This document shows, one piece after another, positions 26,731 through 35,600 of a DNA stretch of 64,000 bases. Numbering within the stretch: position 1 is the stretch's first letter; each line of letters starts with the position of its first letter. The notes beneath the pieces were generated by a model, which saw nothing but the letters and a program-made list of their open reading frames with translations, was not told where the DNA came from and ran no database searches. The DNA lies in the NCBI GenBank assembly GCA_900468535.1, contig UBTY01000043.1:1-64000 (forward strand), written 5' to 3'. The translations under genes were made by a program, and so were the position numbers. Source of the stretch: Hyphomicrobiales bacterium. GTDB lineage: Bacteria; Pseudomonadota; Alphaproteobacteria; Rhizobiales; Rhizobiaceae.

Positions 26731-26764
26731 AAAATATTGACGTTTGCGTAAACGTCAATATTTT
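26731..26764. promoter_or_regulatory. perfect 34-bp palindromic operator ahead of fatty-acid genes
   Basis: AAAATATTGACGTTT (26731-26745) and AAACGTCAATATTTT (26750-26764) are perfect inverted repeats around gcgt. Both arms hold TTGACG, a possible -35 on each strand. The site lies between the divergent acyl-CoA dehydrogenase and CHASE3 kinase genes. The TTGACGT...ACGTCAA core resembles sites of MerR-type regulators of acyl-CoA and branched-chain degradation (LiuR-like); the exact regulator is inference. Confidence 0.75.
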
Positions 26765-26960
26765 ACATGGGTCCGAATTTGCAAAAATGATCTGCCGCGC
26801 TGTCGGGTCTAAGCTGACGCAGGCCTACGGTTGAAGAAGCACGTCCGCGGCGGCGCCTGCCGATGCGGGACATATTGTGAAAATTGCATACTATAAGGGC
26901 GCTATCTTTACGGTATGGCTGTGTATACAAGTAGGCGCCCACCGAAATTGCGGACGCCTG

Positions 26961-28454
26961 ATGACTTCCACAGCCGCCTTCTATCGTTCCAGCCTGATCA
27001 TGCTTGCCATTGGAGTGCTTATTCTTCTTGGCATTGTCGGCTCATCCATCTGGCTCGTACGCGCCAACAATAATTACTCCGAGGAAACGGCGTCGCTGCG
27101 CCGTGTCCGCAGCTCGATCGTGGGTCTCCTGACGACCGTGCAGGACGCTGAAACCGGCCAGCGCGGCTATCTGCTATCGAACGACCTCAGCTATCTCGCG
27201 CCATACGACAAGGCTCTGAAGGATCTGCCCGAACGCAGGAAGGCTTTGGTCGACAACCTTTCGCCGCTGCCGGGCTACGCGTCGCAACTCGATGCGCTGA
27301 ACACCGCCATTGAAGGCAAGCTGCACGAACTCTCGACCACCGTTGCGCTTGCAAAGGAAGGCAAGCTTGCCGAAGCGATCGCCATCGTGCGCGACGATGC
27401 CGGCCGAGAATACATGGACACGGTGCGCTCGATCATCGGCAGCTACCTTGAGCAAACAGATGACCGGTTGCGCGTGCTTGTGCAGGCGCAGCTTTCGGCC
27501 GCAGGCAATCTGCAGTGGGTGACGGTCGGCGGCGCGATTGCGATCCTGATCGTGCTTGGCGGCGCGATCCTGATCATCGTGCAGCATGTGCGTGATCTGC
27601 AGGCAGCAACCGATGAAGTCGAATTCCTGAATGTCGGGCTGGAAACGCGCGTTCGCGAACGCACGGAGGAAGTCATCCGCGCCAACCAGGAAATCCAGCG
27701 CTTCGCCTACATCGTCACTCATGACTTGCGGGCGCCGCTCGTCAACATCATGGGTTTCCTCAGCGAACTCGACACGGCGATGAAGTCGGTTTCCAGTTAC
27801 ATTCTCGCCGACGACAAGACGCCCACGGAGGAGCAGATCCGGGAAGCGCGGCTGGCGGTCGAAGAAGATCTGCCGGAAGCGCTCGGCTTCATCCGCTCCT
27901 CCACACGGAAGATGGATTCGCTGATCAACGCCATCCTGAAGATCTCACGTGACGGGCGCAGGAAGCTGCAGCCGGACCGGATCGATCTCAAGTCTCTGCT
28001 GGAGACGGCGGCCGCCAACGTTCATCACCAGCTGTTGGAATCAGGCGGCACCGTGGACATTCGCGTCCGCACCGGCCCCGTCGTCACCGATCGTTTCTCG
28101 CTTGAACAGATTTTCGGCAATCTTTTGGATAATGCTGTGAAGTACCAGACGCAGGGCAGGCCTCTGGCGCTTGAAGTCGATGCTCGTCCGGATGGACCGG
28201 GTCGCGTGCGGATCGACTTCAAGGACAACGGCCGCGGCATCGGTCCTCAGGACCTCGAACGCGTGTTCGAACTGTTTCGCCGGGCTGGAGAGCAGGATCA
28301 GCGCGGTGAAGGCATAGGCCTTGCCCATGTACGCTCGTTAATACGAAATTTGGGCGGAGACATTACGGTCGAATCCGAACTCGGCCAGGGCAGCACTTTC
28401 ATTCTGACACTGCCGTCCGACCTCACGAAAATCGTCCGGAGTATGGAACCATGA
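26961..28454 (+). CDS. CHASE3-domain sensor histidine kinase
   Basis: A 497-residue membrane kinase. A first membrane helix (about 10-32) is followed by a periplasmic CHASE3 domain with the hallmark TVQDAETGQRGYLLSND, a second membrane helix (about 185-210), a short coiled coil, and a HisKA box with His254 (IVTHDLRAPLVNIMG). The ATPase motifs are NLLDNAVKYQ, DNGRGIGP and GEGIGLAHVRSLI. No HAMP or PAS is seen. The start MTSTAAF at 26961 was preferred to an upstream ATG. Its stop overlaps the next gene's start by 4 bases (ATGA), so it is coupled to the receiver protein. Confidence 0.9.
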   Translation: MTSTAAFYRSSLIMLAIGVLILLGIVGSSIWLVRANNNYSEETASLRRVRSSIVGLLTTVQDAETGQRGYLLSNDLSYLAPYDKALKDLPERRKALVDNLSPLPGYASQLDALNTAIEGKLHELSTTVALAKEGKLAEAIAIVRDDAGREYMDTVRSIIGSYLEQTDDRLRVLVQAQLSAAGNLQWVTVGGAIAILIVLGGAILIIVQHVRDLQAATDEVEFLNVGLETRVRERTEEVIRANQEIQRFAYIVTHDLRAPLVNIMGFLSELDTAMKSVSSYILADDKTPTEEQIREARLAVEEDLPEALGFIRSSTRKMDSLINAILKISRDGRRKLQPDRIDLKSLLETAAANVHHQLLESGGTVDIRVRTGPVVTDRFSLEQIFGNLLDNAVKYQTQGRPLALEVDARPDGPGRVRIDFKDNGRGIGPQDLERVFELFRRAGEQDQRGEGIGLAHVRSLIRNLGGDITVESELGQGSTFILTLPSDLTKIVRSMEP

Positions 28455-28888
28455 AAGCCACGGGTCAGGAAGTCACGATTGTCATGATCGAGGATGATGA
28501 GGGGCATGCCCGTCTCATCGAAAAGAACGTGCGCCGCGCCGGGGTGAACAACGAGATCGTGCCCTTCACCCTCGGCAAGAGCGCGCTGGATTACATCCTT
28601 GGCCCGAACCGCGATGGTGTCGTCAGCAAGGACCGGTATCTGCTCGTGCTGCTCGACCTCAACCTGCCCGACATGTCGGGAATCGACATTCTCGAGCAGA
28701 TCAAGAGCAATGAGCATACCCGCCGCCTGCCGGTGGTCGTGCTGACGACGACGGACGACGAGCGGGAAATCCAGAAGTGCTACGATCTTGGCGCCAACGT
28801 CTACATCACGAAACCGGTCGACTACGACGGCTTCTCCACCGCAATCCGCAACCTCGGCCTTTTCTTCTCCGTTATCCAGGTCCCTTAA
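28451..28888 (+). CDS. single-domain response regulator (Rcp1-like)
   Basis: A 145-residue receiver with no output domain. The acidic pocket is Glu14-Asp15-Asp16 region (IEDDEGHARLIE), the phospho-acceptor is Asp69 (LLDLNLPDMSG) and the conserved lysine is Lys121 (YITKPVDY). Receivers of this type, beside phytochrome-like or CHASE kinases, act as phosphate carriers or partners by protein contact. It overlaps the kinase gene by 4 bases and is followed 16 bases later by a receiver-kinase gene. Confidence 0.92.
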   Translation: MKATGQEVTIVMIEDDEGHARLIEKNVRRAGVNNEIVPFTLGKSALDYILGPNRDGVVSKDRYLLVLLDLNLPDMSGIDILEQIKSNEHTRRLPVVVLTTTDDEREIQKCYDLGANVYITKPVDYDGFSTAIRNLGLFFSVIQVP

Positions 28889-28904
28889 AGAGTAGCCAAA
28901 ATCT

Positions 28905-29924
28905 GTGCGCATCCTTTACGTCGATGATGATCCAGCCCTCGCCCGCCTTGCCACGCGGGTCCTTGCGCGCAGTGATTTCGAAGTCATTCATGCCCCCTCG
29001 ATCGAAACCGGCCTCGAGCTGTTTTCGGCGGAGGAATTCGAAGCCGTGGTTCTCGACCACTACTTTGAGAACCAGACCGGCCTGAACTTCCTGGAGGCGA
29101 TTGCCGAAAGGGGAAAGGTTACGCCCGTGCTTTACGTCACCGGATCGAGCGATGCGGATGTCGCGATCCGGGCGCTGAAGGGTGGAGCGGCAGACTACGT
29201 GGTCAAGACCGCAACGGACGACTTCTTCCCCCTCCTCATCAGCGCCATAGAGCAGGCGCTTGAGAATGCGCGGCTTCGCCGGGAAAAGGAAGAAGCCGAC
29301 CGGCAGCTCATTATCGCCAAGGAACGGGCGGAACTGCTGCTGGCGGAAATGAACCACCGTATCGCCAACAGCCTGTCGCTGGTTTCGGCCATGATCCGCA
29401 TGCAGATGCAGATTGCCGACAGCGACGAAACGAAGACGGCGCTGAACGAAACGCAAAACCGCATCACGGCGATCGCCGGTGTGCACCGCAGCCTTTACAC
29501 CTCGGAGAATGTCGGCGAGGTGCAGTTGGACGTCTATCTCGGCCCGCTGCTTGCCGAACTGCAGAGCACGAATGCCGCGGCCCGGGGCATAACACTCTCT
29601 ACCGATCTGTGTCGGCTCTCCACCACCGCCGACAAAGCCGTGGCACTTGGCGTCATCCTGATCGAACTGGTCACCAATGCGATGAAATACGCCTACCCCG
29701 GCGGTAGCGGGGAAGTTCGGATCAAGCTCCAGACCCGGAATGGCAACGCGACGCTGTCAGTGGAAGACGACGGTATCGGCTATGACAGCGCGAAAGGGCC
29801 GAAAGGCACCGGACTCGGAACACGGCTGATCAACGCCATGTCGATCACGCTTAGCGCCAGCATCACCCATGGCCGTGACGGCAAGCCCGCAGGCACATAC
29901 GTCGCGGTCAACTGGCAGCAATAA
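28905..29924 (+). CDS. receiver domain fused to HisKA_2-type histidine kinase
   Basis: A 339-residue soluble protein. The N-terminal receiver has Asp51 as phospho-acceptor (VVLDHYF) and acidic residues at 7-9. A helical linker leads to a HisKA_2/HWE-like kinase: His151 in EMNHRIANSLSLV, the N box ELVTNAMKYAYPGG and the glycine motif GLGTRLINA. The start is GTG at 28905, with no ATG in place. It could be the next relay step, receiving phosphate and then phosphorylating an unlinked output. It ends the three-gene operon. Confidence 0.88.
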   Translation: MRILYVDDDPALARLATRVLARSDFEVIHAPSIETGLELFSAEEFEAVVLDHYFENQTGLNFLEAIAERGKVTPVLYVTGSSDADVAIRALKGGAADYVVKTATDDFFPLLISAIEQALENARLRREKEEADRQLIIAKERAELLLAEMNHRIANSLSLVSAMIRMQMQIADSDETKTALNETQNRITAIAGVHRSLYTSENVGEVQLDVYLGPLLAELQSTNAAARGITLSTDLCRLSTTADKAVALGVILIELVTNAMKYAYPGGSGEVRIKLQTRNGNATLSVEDDGIGYDSAKGPKGTGLGTRLINAMSITLSASITHGRDGKPAGTYVAVNWQQ

Positions 29925-30122
29925 GCTCGCGATCTGAGGCAGCGGATGGCGAAGCGATCGCTGTTCGTTCCTGACTGCGTGAGCAGATGAGCTGATTTAT
30001 CTATATTCTCCAATAAGATACAAGAATCGGGACCGAACAATCGATCTCTGGATTTGCATCGTGCGTAATCCACGCTAGATTTTGCTGGCTAACCGACGAA
30101 AAAGCTTAGGAGGAGCGATTTC

Positions 30123-30494
30123 ATGAGACGGACGTGGCCTGAAGAGTTCAACTCCATTCTCGACGGTGCGGAAGAGGTGACCATCGATCTGCCGGCGGTG
30201 GTTCACGATGACGGATCGCGCAGCGAGGCCGTCAGCCGCAAGGCGCTGAAGGTGCGCATCTCGACCGAGGACTACGAACGCATCTGGCCCCTGGCGGAAA
30301 TGCGCTACCGGCTTAGCGGCAAGCATCTGGGAGAAGCGATCACGCTGATTACGACAAATCCGCATTATCATCGCTGGCACCCCGCCGATGGCGGCGGCGT
30401 CGAGCATGTCTCGGACAGCGGACGCCATTACACGACGAAATACGTCGTCCTGCATTTTCTTCTCGACGACGTCCGCGAAACGGTGGCGGCTTAA
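30123..30494 (+). CDS. conserved hypothetical protein
   Basis: A 123-residue cytoplasmic protein with no membrane segment or signal. It starts MRRTWPEEFNSILDGAEEVTIDL and has a central acidic/aromatic helix (EDYERIWPLAEMRYRLSGKHLGEAITLI) and a His-rich stretch (NPHYHRWHPADG). I do not recognise the family. AGGAGGAG lies before the ATG. It stands alone and ends, inside a hairpin, 12 bases before the convergent gamma-lyase gene. Confidence 0.6.
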   Translation: MRRTWPEEFNSILDGAEEVTIDLPAVVHDDGSRSEAVSRKALKVRISTEDYERIWPLAEMRYRLSGKHLGEAITLITTNPHYHRWHPADGGGVEHVSDSGRHYTTKYVVLHFLLDDVRETVAA

Positions 30495-30502
30495 CAGCCG
30501 CC
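30485..30502. terminator. hairpin over the stop codon, convergent genes
   Basis: GGCGGCT (30485-30491) and AGCCGCC (30496-30502) form a perfect 7-bp stem. The stop codon TAA (30492-30494) lies in the loop (taac). It lies between two convergent genes and may serve both strands. Confidence 0.5.
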
Positions 30503-30506
30503 GCCC

Positions 30507-31787
30507 TCATGCGGCATCGAGAGCCTGCGCAAGATCGGCAACGAGATCATCAGGATGCTCGATGCCGATCGACAGCCGGATGGTCGATTCCAGAACACCG
30601 ATCCGCTGGCGAACCTCGGCCGGCACGCCTGAATGCGTCATGGTGGCCGGATGGCTTGCCAGCGATTCCGTTCCACCGAGGCTGACCGCCAGCTTGAAGA
30701 TCTGCAAGGCGTTCAGGAAGCGGAAAGAGGCCGGTTGGCCACCCGTGATGTCGAACGAGAAGGTCGATCCCGCTCCCGTGCATTGCGCGGCAAACGCCCG
30801 CCCGAGCGGCGAATCCGGCTCGTGATACGGCAGGTAGTGGATCTTCTCGACCTTGGGGTGGTCGCGCAGGAAGTCGGCGACGGCCCGAGCGTTGCTGTTT
30901 GCCCGCTCCATGCGGATCTGCAGCGTTTCCAAGGAGCGGCCCAGCATCCAGCACGAATGCGGATCGAGCTGTGTTCCGATCGCTCCGCGCAGAGCCTTCA
31001 CCTGCTTCATCACAGCCTTTGGGCCGAGTGCCGCGCCGGCGATCAGGTCCGAATGGCCGCCAACATATTTCGTCAATGAATAGAGCGAGATATCGGCGCC
31101 ATGTTCGATCGGTCGCTGGAAGACCGGGCCGAGCAAAGTGTTGTCACAGGCGATGATCGGCCGGTGGCGCTGGCGTTCGGCGATCACGTCGGCAACACGG
31201 CCAATCAGGGCGACATCGACGAGGCTGTTGGTTGGGTTGGCCGGCGTTTCGATCAGGATGACGGAAACGCGGCCCTTACTCATCGCCTCCTCGGCTGCCG
31301 CCAGAACGGAGGCTTCGCTGACGCCATCGGCAAAGCCGACTGCTGCAACGCCAAGGTTCAGAAAGATCTTGGCCAACAGCGTCTCGGTACCACCATAGAG
31401 GGGCTGCGAATGCAACACGGCATCACCTGGACGAACGAAGGCAAGCAGGGTCGTCGCGATTGCCGACATGCCGGACGAGAACAGCGCGCAACTCTCCGTG
31501 CGTTCATAGACGGCCAGCCGGTCCTCGACGATTTCGCTGTTCGGGTGATTGAAGCGCGAATAGACGAGACCTGCGCCCGTGCCGGCCGGCGGCTCACGAC
31601 GGCCGGAAACGTAATCGAAGAAATCGCGGCCATCTTCGGCAGACTTGAATACGAAGGTTGACGTCAGGAAGACCGGCGGTTTCACCGCGCCCTCCGAAAG
31701 CTCGGGATCGTAGCCATAGTTCAGCATCTGCGTTTCGGGGTGCAGAGCATGGTTGCCGATATGCGTCTTGGAGGGATGCGGGGCGGT
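30507..31787 (-). CDS. cystathionine gamma-synthase/gamma-lyase family PLP enzyme (methionine gamma-lyase-like)
   Basis: A 426-residue gamma-family PLP enzyme. The PLP lysine is Lys241 in SLYSLTKYVGGHSD; SRFNHPNSEIVEDRLAVYE near residue 78, ETPANPTNSL at 181 and SGTQ-like LGGTESL motifs are typical of the Met/Cys metabolism family. It may release methanethiol from methionine, as in pseudomonad MdeA; other gamma-family reactions are possible. It is divergent from an Lrp/AsnC gene, the arrangement also known for methionine gamma-lyase regulators. I chose the start MTAPHPSK at 31787. Confidence 0.85.
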   Translation of the reverse strand, partial: TAPHPSKTHIGNHALHPETQMLNYGYDPELSEGAVKPPVFLTSTFVFKSAEDGRDFFDYVSGRREPPAGTGAGLVYSRFNHPNSEIVEDRLAVYERTESCALFSSGMSAIATTLLAFVRPGDAVLHSQPLYGGTETLLAKIFLNLGVAAVGFADGVSEASVLAAAEEAMSKGRVSVILIETPANPTNSLVDVALIGRVADVIAERQRHRPIIACDNTLLGPVFQRPIEHGADISLYSLTKYVGGHSDLIAGAALGPKAVMKQVKALRGAIGTQLDPHSCWMLGRSLETLQIRMERANSNARAVADFLRDHPKVEKIHYLPYHEPDSPLGRAFAAQCTGAGSTFSFDITGGQPASFRFLNALQIFKLAVSLGGTESLASHPATMTHSGVPAEVRQRIGVLESTIRLSIGIEHPDDLVADLAQALDAA

Positions 31788-31912
31788 CATGGTGATCTCC
31801 TGCGTCAATGGCGTCTTGTTCTGACAAATTATATCAAACTCTTCGACCTATCCTTGCTATTTCACGCGCGCTTCTCCTTCATGAAGCAATCGGATGCGGA
31901 GAAAGCAGATAT

Positions 31913-32371
31913 ATGGCGCAGAAAATTGCTGATGACATGGACCGGAAGATTCTGAGGGAGCTGACAAGCGATGCGAGGCTGCCCAACAACGAACTTGCCG
32001 AACGTGTCGGCCTCTCGGCTTCTGCCTGCCTGAGACGTTTGCGCCGTCTCGAGGAGACCGAAATCATCCAAGGCTACACCACACTTGTCGACCCCGCCGT
32101 CGAAGGCTGGACGATGACGGCGCTTGCGTCGGTGCGGCTCAGCCGTCAGCACGAAGACGAGATCCGCATGTTCGAGAATGCCGTTCTGGAGTGGGACGAG
32201 GTGCTCGAATGCCATCTCGTTACCGGCACGCGCGACTATGTCCTGAAAGTCATGAGCGCGGGGCTCGATCAGTATGAGCGCTTCATCAAGGAGAAGATCG
32301 CCAAGCTGAAGTGCGTCGACACGATCGAGACGAGCTTCGTGATGAACACGATCAAGGCGCGTCGCATCTAG
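31913..32371 (+). CDS. Lrp/AsnC family transcriptional regulator
   Basis: A 152-residue regulator. The N-terminal winged helix-turn-helix is DMDRKILRELTSDARLPNNELAERVGLSASACLRRLRRLE, and the C-terminal RAM ligand domain follows (TGTRDYVLKVMSAGLDQYERFI). It is divergent from the gamma-lyase gene and most likely controls it, possibly in answer to a sulfur amino acid. I took the ATG at 31913, which gives the family start; an upstream extension lacks similarity. Confidence 0.92.
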   Translation: MAQKIADDMDRKILRELTSDARLPNNELAERVGLSASACLRRLRRLEETEIIQGYTTLVDPAVEGWTMTALASVRLSRQHEDEIRMFENAVLEWDEVLECHLVTGTRDYVLKVMSAGLDQYERFIKEKIAKLKCVDTIETSFVMNTIKARRI

Positions 32372-32671
32372 GCGCTGGCTCGCCCAGCGTGCAAAAATCG
32401 CGCACGAAGTCACAAACGTTAAAAAAATCTCACGCCGGTTAACGGGTTGTTTACCACGTTTCGTGAAAGGTGCCGTTTGAGCATTGGCTATCTGCATTCG
32501 TTTTTTCAAGTCTCGCGTTTCTTGAATGCCGCTAAGCCGTACAGGTTGAGGAAAGCCTAATTGATTACCTCCTCATGAATGGTGCTCTGGTTCGCATTTC
32601 GATGCGGCCGCTGACGGAAAAGCCAATGATCGGCCCTGACGAGGGTTCGAACAGTCGAAGCGAGCAAGAAG
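32372..32671. other. 300-bp intergenic region upstream of podJ
   Basis: No coding frame is supported. A near-consensus CtrA-type sequence TTAA-N7-TTTA lies at 32439-32453 and AT-rich runs surround it. A promoter for podJ is expected here, but I can name no clear -35/-10 pair. Confidence 0.5.
32439..32453 (+). promoter_or_regulatory. CtrA-like half or full site upstream of podJ
   Basis: TTAACGGGTTGTTTA matches the CtrA box TTAA-N7-TTAA except for one base. It lies 220 bases before podJ. In Caulobacter podJ is a cell-cycle gene, so cell-cycle control here is plausible but unproven. Confidence 0.4.
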
Positions 32672-35600
32672 ATGAACGGATCGCGATCACACACCACACG
32701 GCATTCCGACAGGGCGTCGCTTGATGCGCTGAACCGCACCATCGAGGGGCTCGAGGCCCGCATCGAGGGCTTGATCGGCAACAGCGCGCGCGACCAGGCT
32801 CCGCGCCCCGCAGCACCCGCCCGCGAAGCGCCGACCTACGCGCCGCGCGCACCCTACGCGGCAGCCGAGCCACGGCCCGACCCGATCGCCGAAATTCGCC
32901 AGCGCCAGCGTATGCTGGAAGCAAGCCGCGAGCGGCCGGCCGTTCGGGAGCCTCTGTCCTACCACAATCGCGAACCGCAGACCTATGCCCGCGAACCAGC
33001 ACGCAGCTACGCGCCTGCACCCGAACGTGCCGCAGCTCCGGCTCCGCGCCCGGCAATGCCGCAGGCTGCCGCCCCTGCCCCCAGCCGCCCAAGCGCCGAA
33101 GACACGATGACCGAGATTGCCCAGGCGCTGGTCAATCTGCGCCAGGATCTGAAGCGTGACATTTCCGAAGGCGTGACCCGGGAAATGAACGCACTGCGCG
33201 GCGAACTCAAGGAAATCAAGGCAAGCGCTACCGACCGGCATTTCGCCGATGACATCCGCGCGGACATGGGCCGGCTTGCCGAAAGCATCGACCAGCTGAC
33301 GCGCCGATCGAGCGCACCCGATGCGCAGAACCTGCGCGGTGAGTTCGAAGAGCTGCGTTCTCTGATGGATGGCCTTGCACGCGAAGATTCGATCCGTCAC
33401 ATCGAAAACCGCTGGGACGGCTTCGAGACACACCTGCAATCCGTCGACACGGCGGGCCTGCAGGAAGAGCTCGTCGCTCTCGCCTATCGCCTCGACGACA
33501 TCAAGCGCAACATCAGCGGCATGGGCGAGAGCCCGGCGGTGCGCGCGCTCGAAGACAAGCTGATTTCCATCGCCACGGCGATGGAGCAGTTTGCGAACAT
33601 GATCCAGCCGTACGACCGCTCGATGTCGGACCAGTTTGCAGCGGTCGACAGCCGTCTCGACGAGATCAGCCGCGCGATCGCCGCATCGAGCCGGACCGCC
33701 GCCAGCGGAGACCCGGCGATGATGCATCGCCTGGAGGGCCGACTGAACGGCCTCGCCGAACAGATCGAAATCATGGGACACAGCGTTGCCAGCCGCTCGG
33801 CTCCGACGGACAATCTGGCCGACCGGCTCGAGGCGCTGACGGCGCGTGTCGAAGAACTTGCCAATGCGGAGTCCACCTCGCGCCTTGATGAGCGTCTGGA
33901 GCACCTCTCCTACCTTCTTGAACAGAGCCAGCGGGTATCGCCGCTGCCGGAACTGACTGGCGCGCTGTCTGATATTTCACGCAAGATCGATGCGCTCGAG
34001 CATGGTTCCGTCAACGACGTGCTGGCACAGCGGCTCGACTATCTCGCACGCCGCATCGACGAGATGGAATTCCAGCCGCTTCAGCCGGTCCAGCCTGTTA
34101 TCGATGAAAGCGCGTTCCACCGGATCGAGGATCGCCTCAGCGATATCGCTGCACGCCTTAACGAGAGCACAGCAGCGCCGGCAACGGACGCGACGGCACT
34201 GCGCAATCTGGAAGACCAGATCGCCAATCTCTCGGCCCTGATGAGCGAACCCCGCCAGGCCGAAATCCCCGCTGACCTCGACCGTCGAATGGGCGCCATC
34301 GAAGACTACATGGCGACAAGCGACGAGTATATCGTCGAGGCTGCGCGCCAGGCTGCCGAAGCCGTCGTCGAAGCCTATGCACGCAACGGCGGCATTCAGG
34401 CCGGCGCGCCGGCGGATATCTCTGCTCTCAATGCGCTCGCGGCTGATCTCCGCAATCTCGAGGATCTGAGCCGCAGCGGCGAGGAACGGACACACCGGAC
34501 CTTCCAGGCGCTGCACGAGACGCTGGTGCAGATCGCCGACAGGCTCGACGACATGGAAAGCCGTACGGCACGCCCCGCAGCGCGCATGCCGGCCGCCGAT
34601 GTCGACTTCCACGTCGATCCCTATTCTCTGGTGCCAGCCGATGCTGACGAACAGGACAAGCCCGCCGTCTTCGGAACCCGCACGACACCTGTCGCCCAGG
34701 AAGCCGAGTCGGCCCGCGAACCCGTAGCCCCTGCTATGGCAGCCACCGAAACGAGCGCGATCGCCATCGAAGCTGCGACCAAGCCTGCGGCAGCCGCCGT
34801 TCCCGGCAAAGGCAGCCTTCTCGTCAGTCTCGGAAAACGCCTGCTGCCCGCCAAGAAGGCGAAGACCGGCGAGCGCGCTGTCATCGATCCGACCCCGTCG
34901 ATCGATCCGGTTGACGTCATGCCGCCGGAAGCCGCCAACGAGCCGCTCGAGCCCGGCTCCGGCGCCCCCGATGTGAAAAAGATCTTGGAGCGCGTACGCG
35001 CCAGCCAGAATGCCGCCCGTACCAACCCGAAGCCAGCAAGCGAAACCGAGCGCGCCGACTATATCGCCGCCGCTCGCCGCGCAGCACAAGCCGCTGCCAT
35101 GGAAGTCGATGCCGGTGGAAAGTCCGGATCCAAAGGCGAGAAGAAGGCCAAGAGCAAGGATGCGGCCGCAAAGGGCGGTGCATTTTCCCGCTTCCGCCGT
35201 CCAATCCTTCTGGCCGTCGGCGCTGTTCTCCTGGCGATCATGGCCTTTCCGCTTGCGCGCACCCTGACGAGTGGCACGCCTGCTCCGTCGGCCGAGGTGG
35301 CAACGATCGCCGAGCCACCCGCAGCCTCGCCGCTGCCTGTTGACAGCGAAACGGCGCCCGATCAGAACCAGGCCGCGCTCCCCGCTGCAGCAGAAGCACC
35401 GAAGACTGACGCTCAGGTGCAGGCACCCGCAGCCGCTCCCGAGCAGATTCCCTCGGAACATCTGACCGCCGCAGCACCCCTGAACGGTGAAGCCGCAACC
35501 ACGCTTTCCCCCTCGGGCACGCCACAGGATGCATCCGCCTTCGTGTCGAAGGACACGGCACCGGCTGCCGCCGCCATGGCCCCGGCTTCGGCAGCAGAGA

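Noticed and set aside
31816..31827. TTGT-N4-ACAA sequence between the gamma-lyase and Lrp genes as an Lrp operator
   Set aside because: Only 4-bp arms; such a pattern is expected by chance in an AT-rich gap. Kept out of the annotation.
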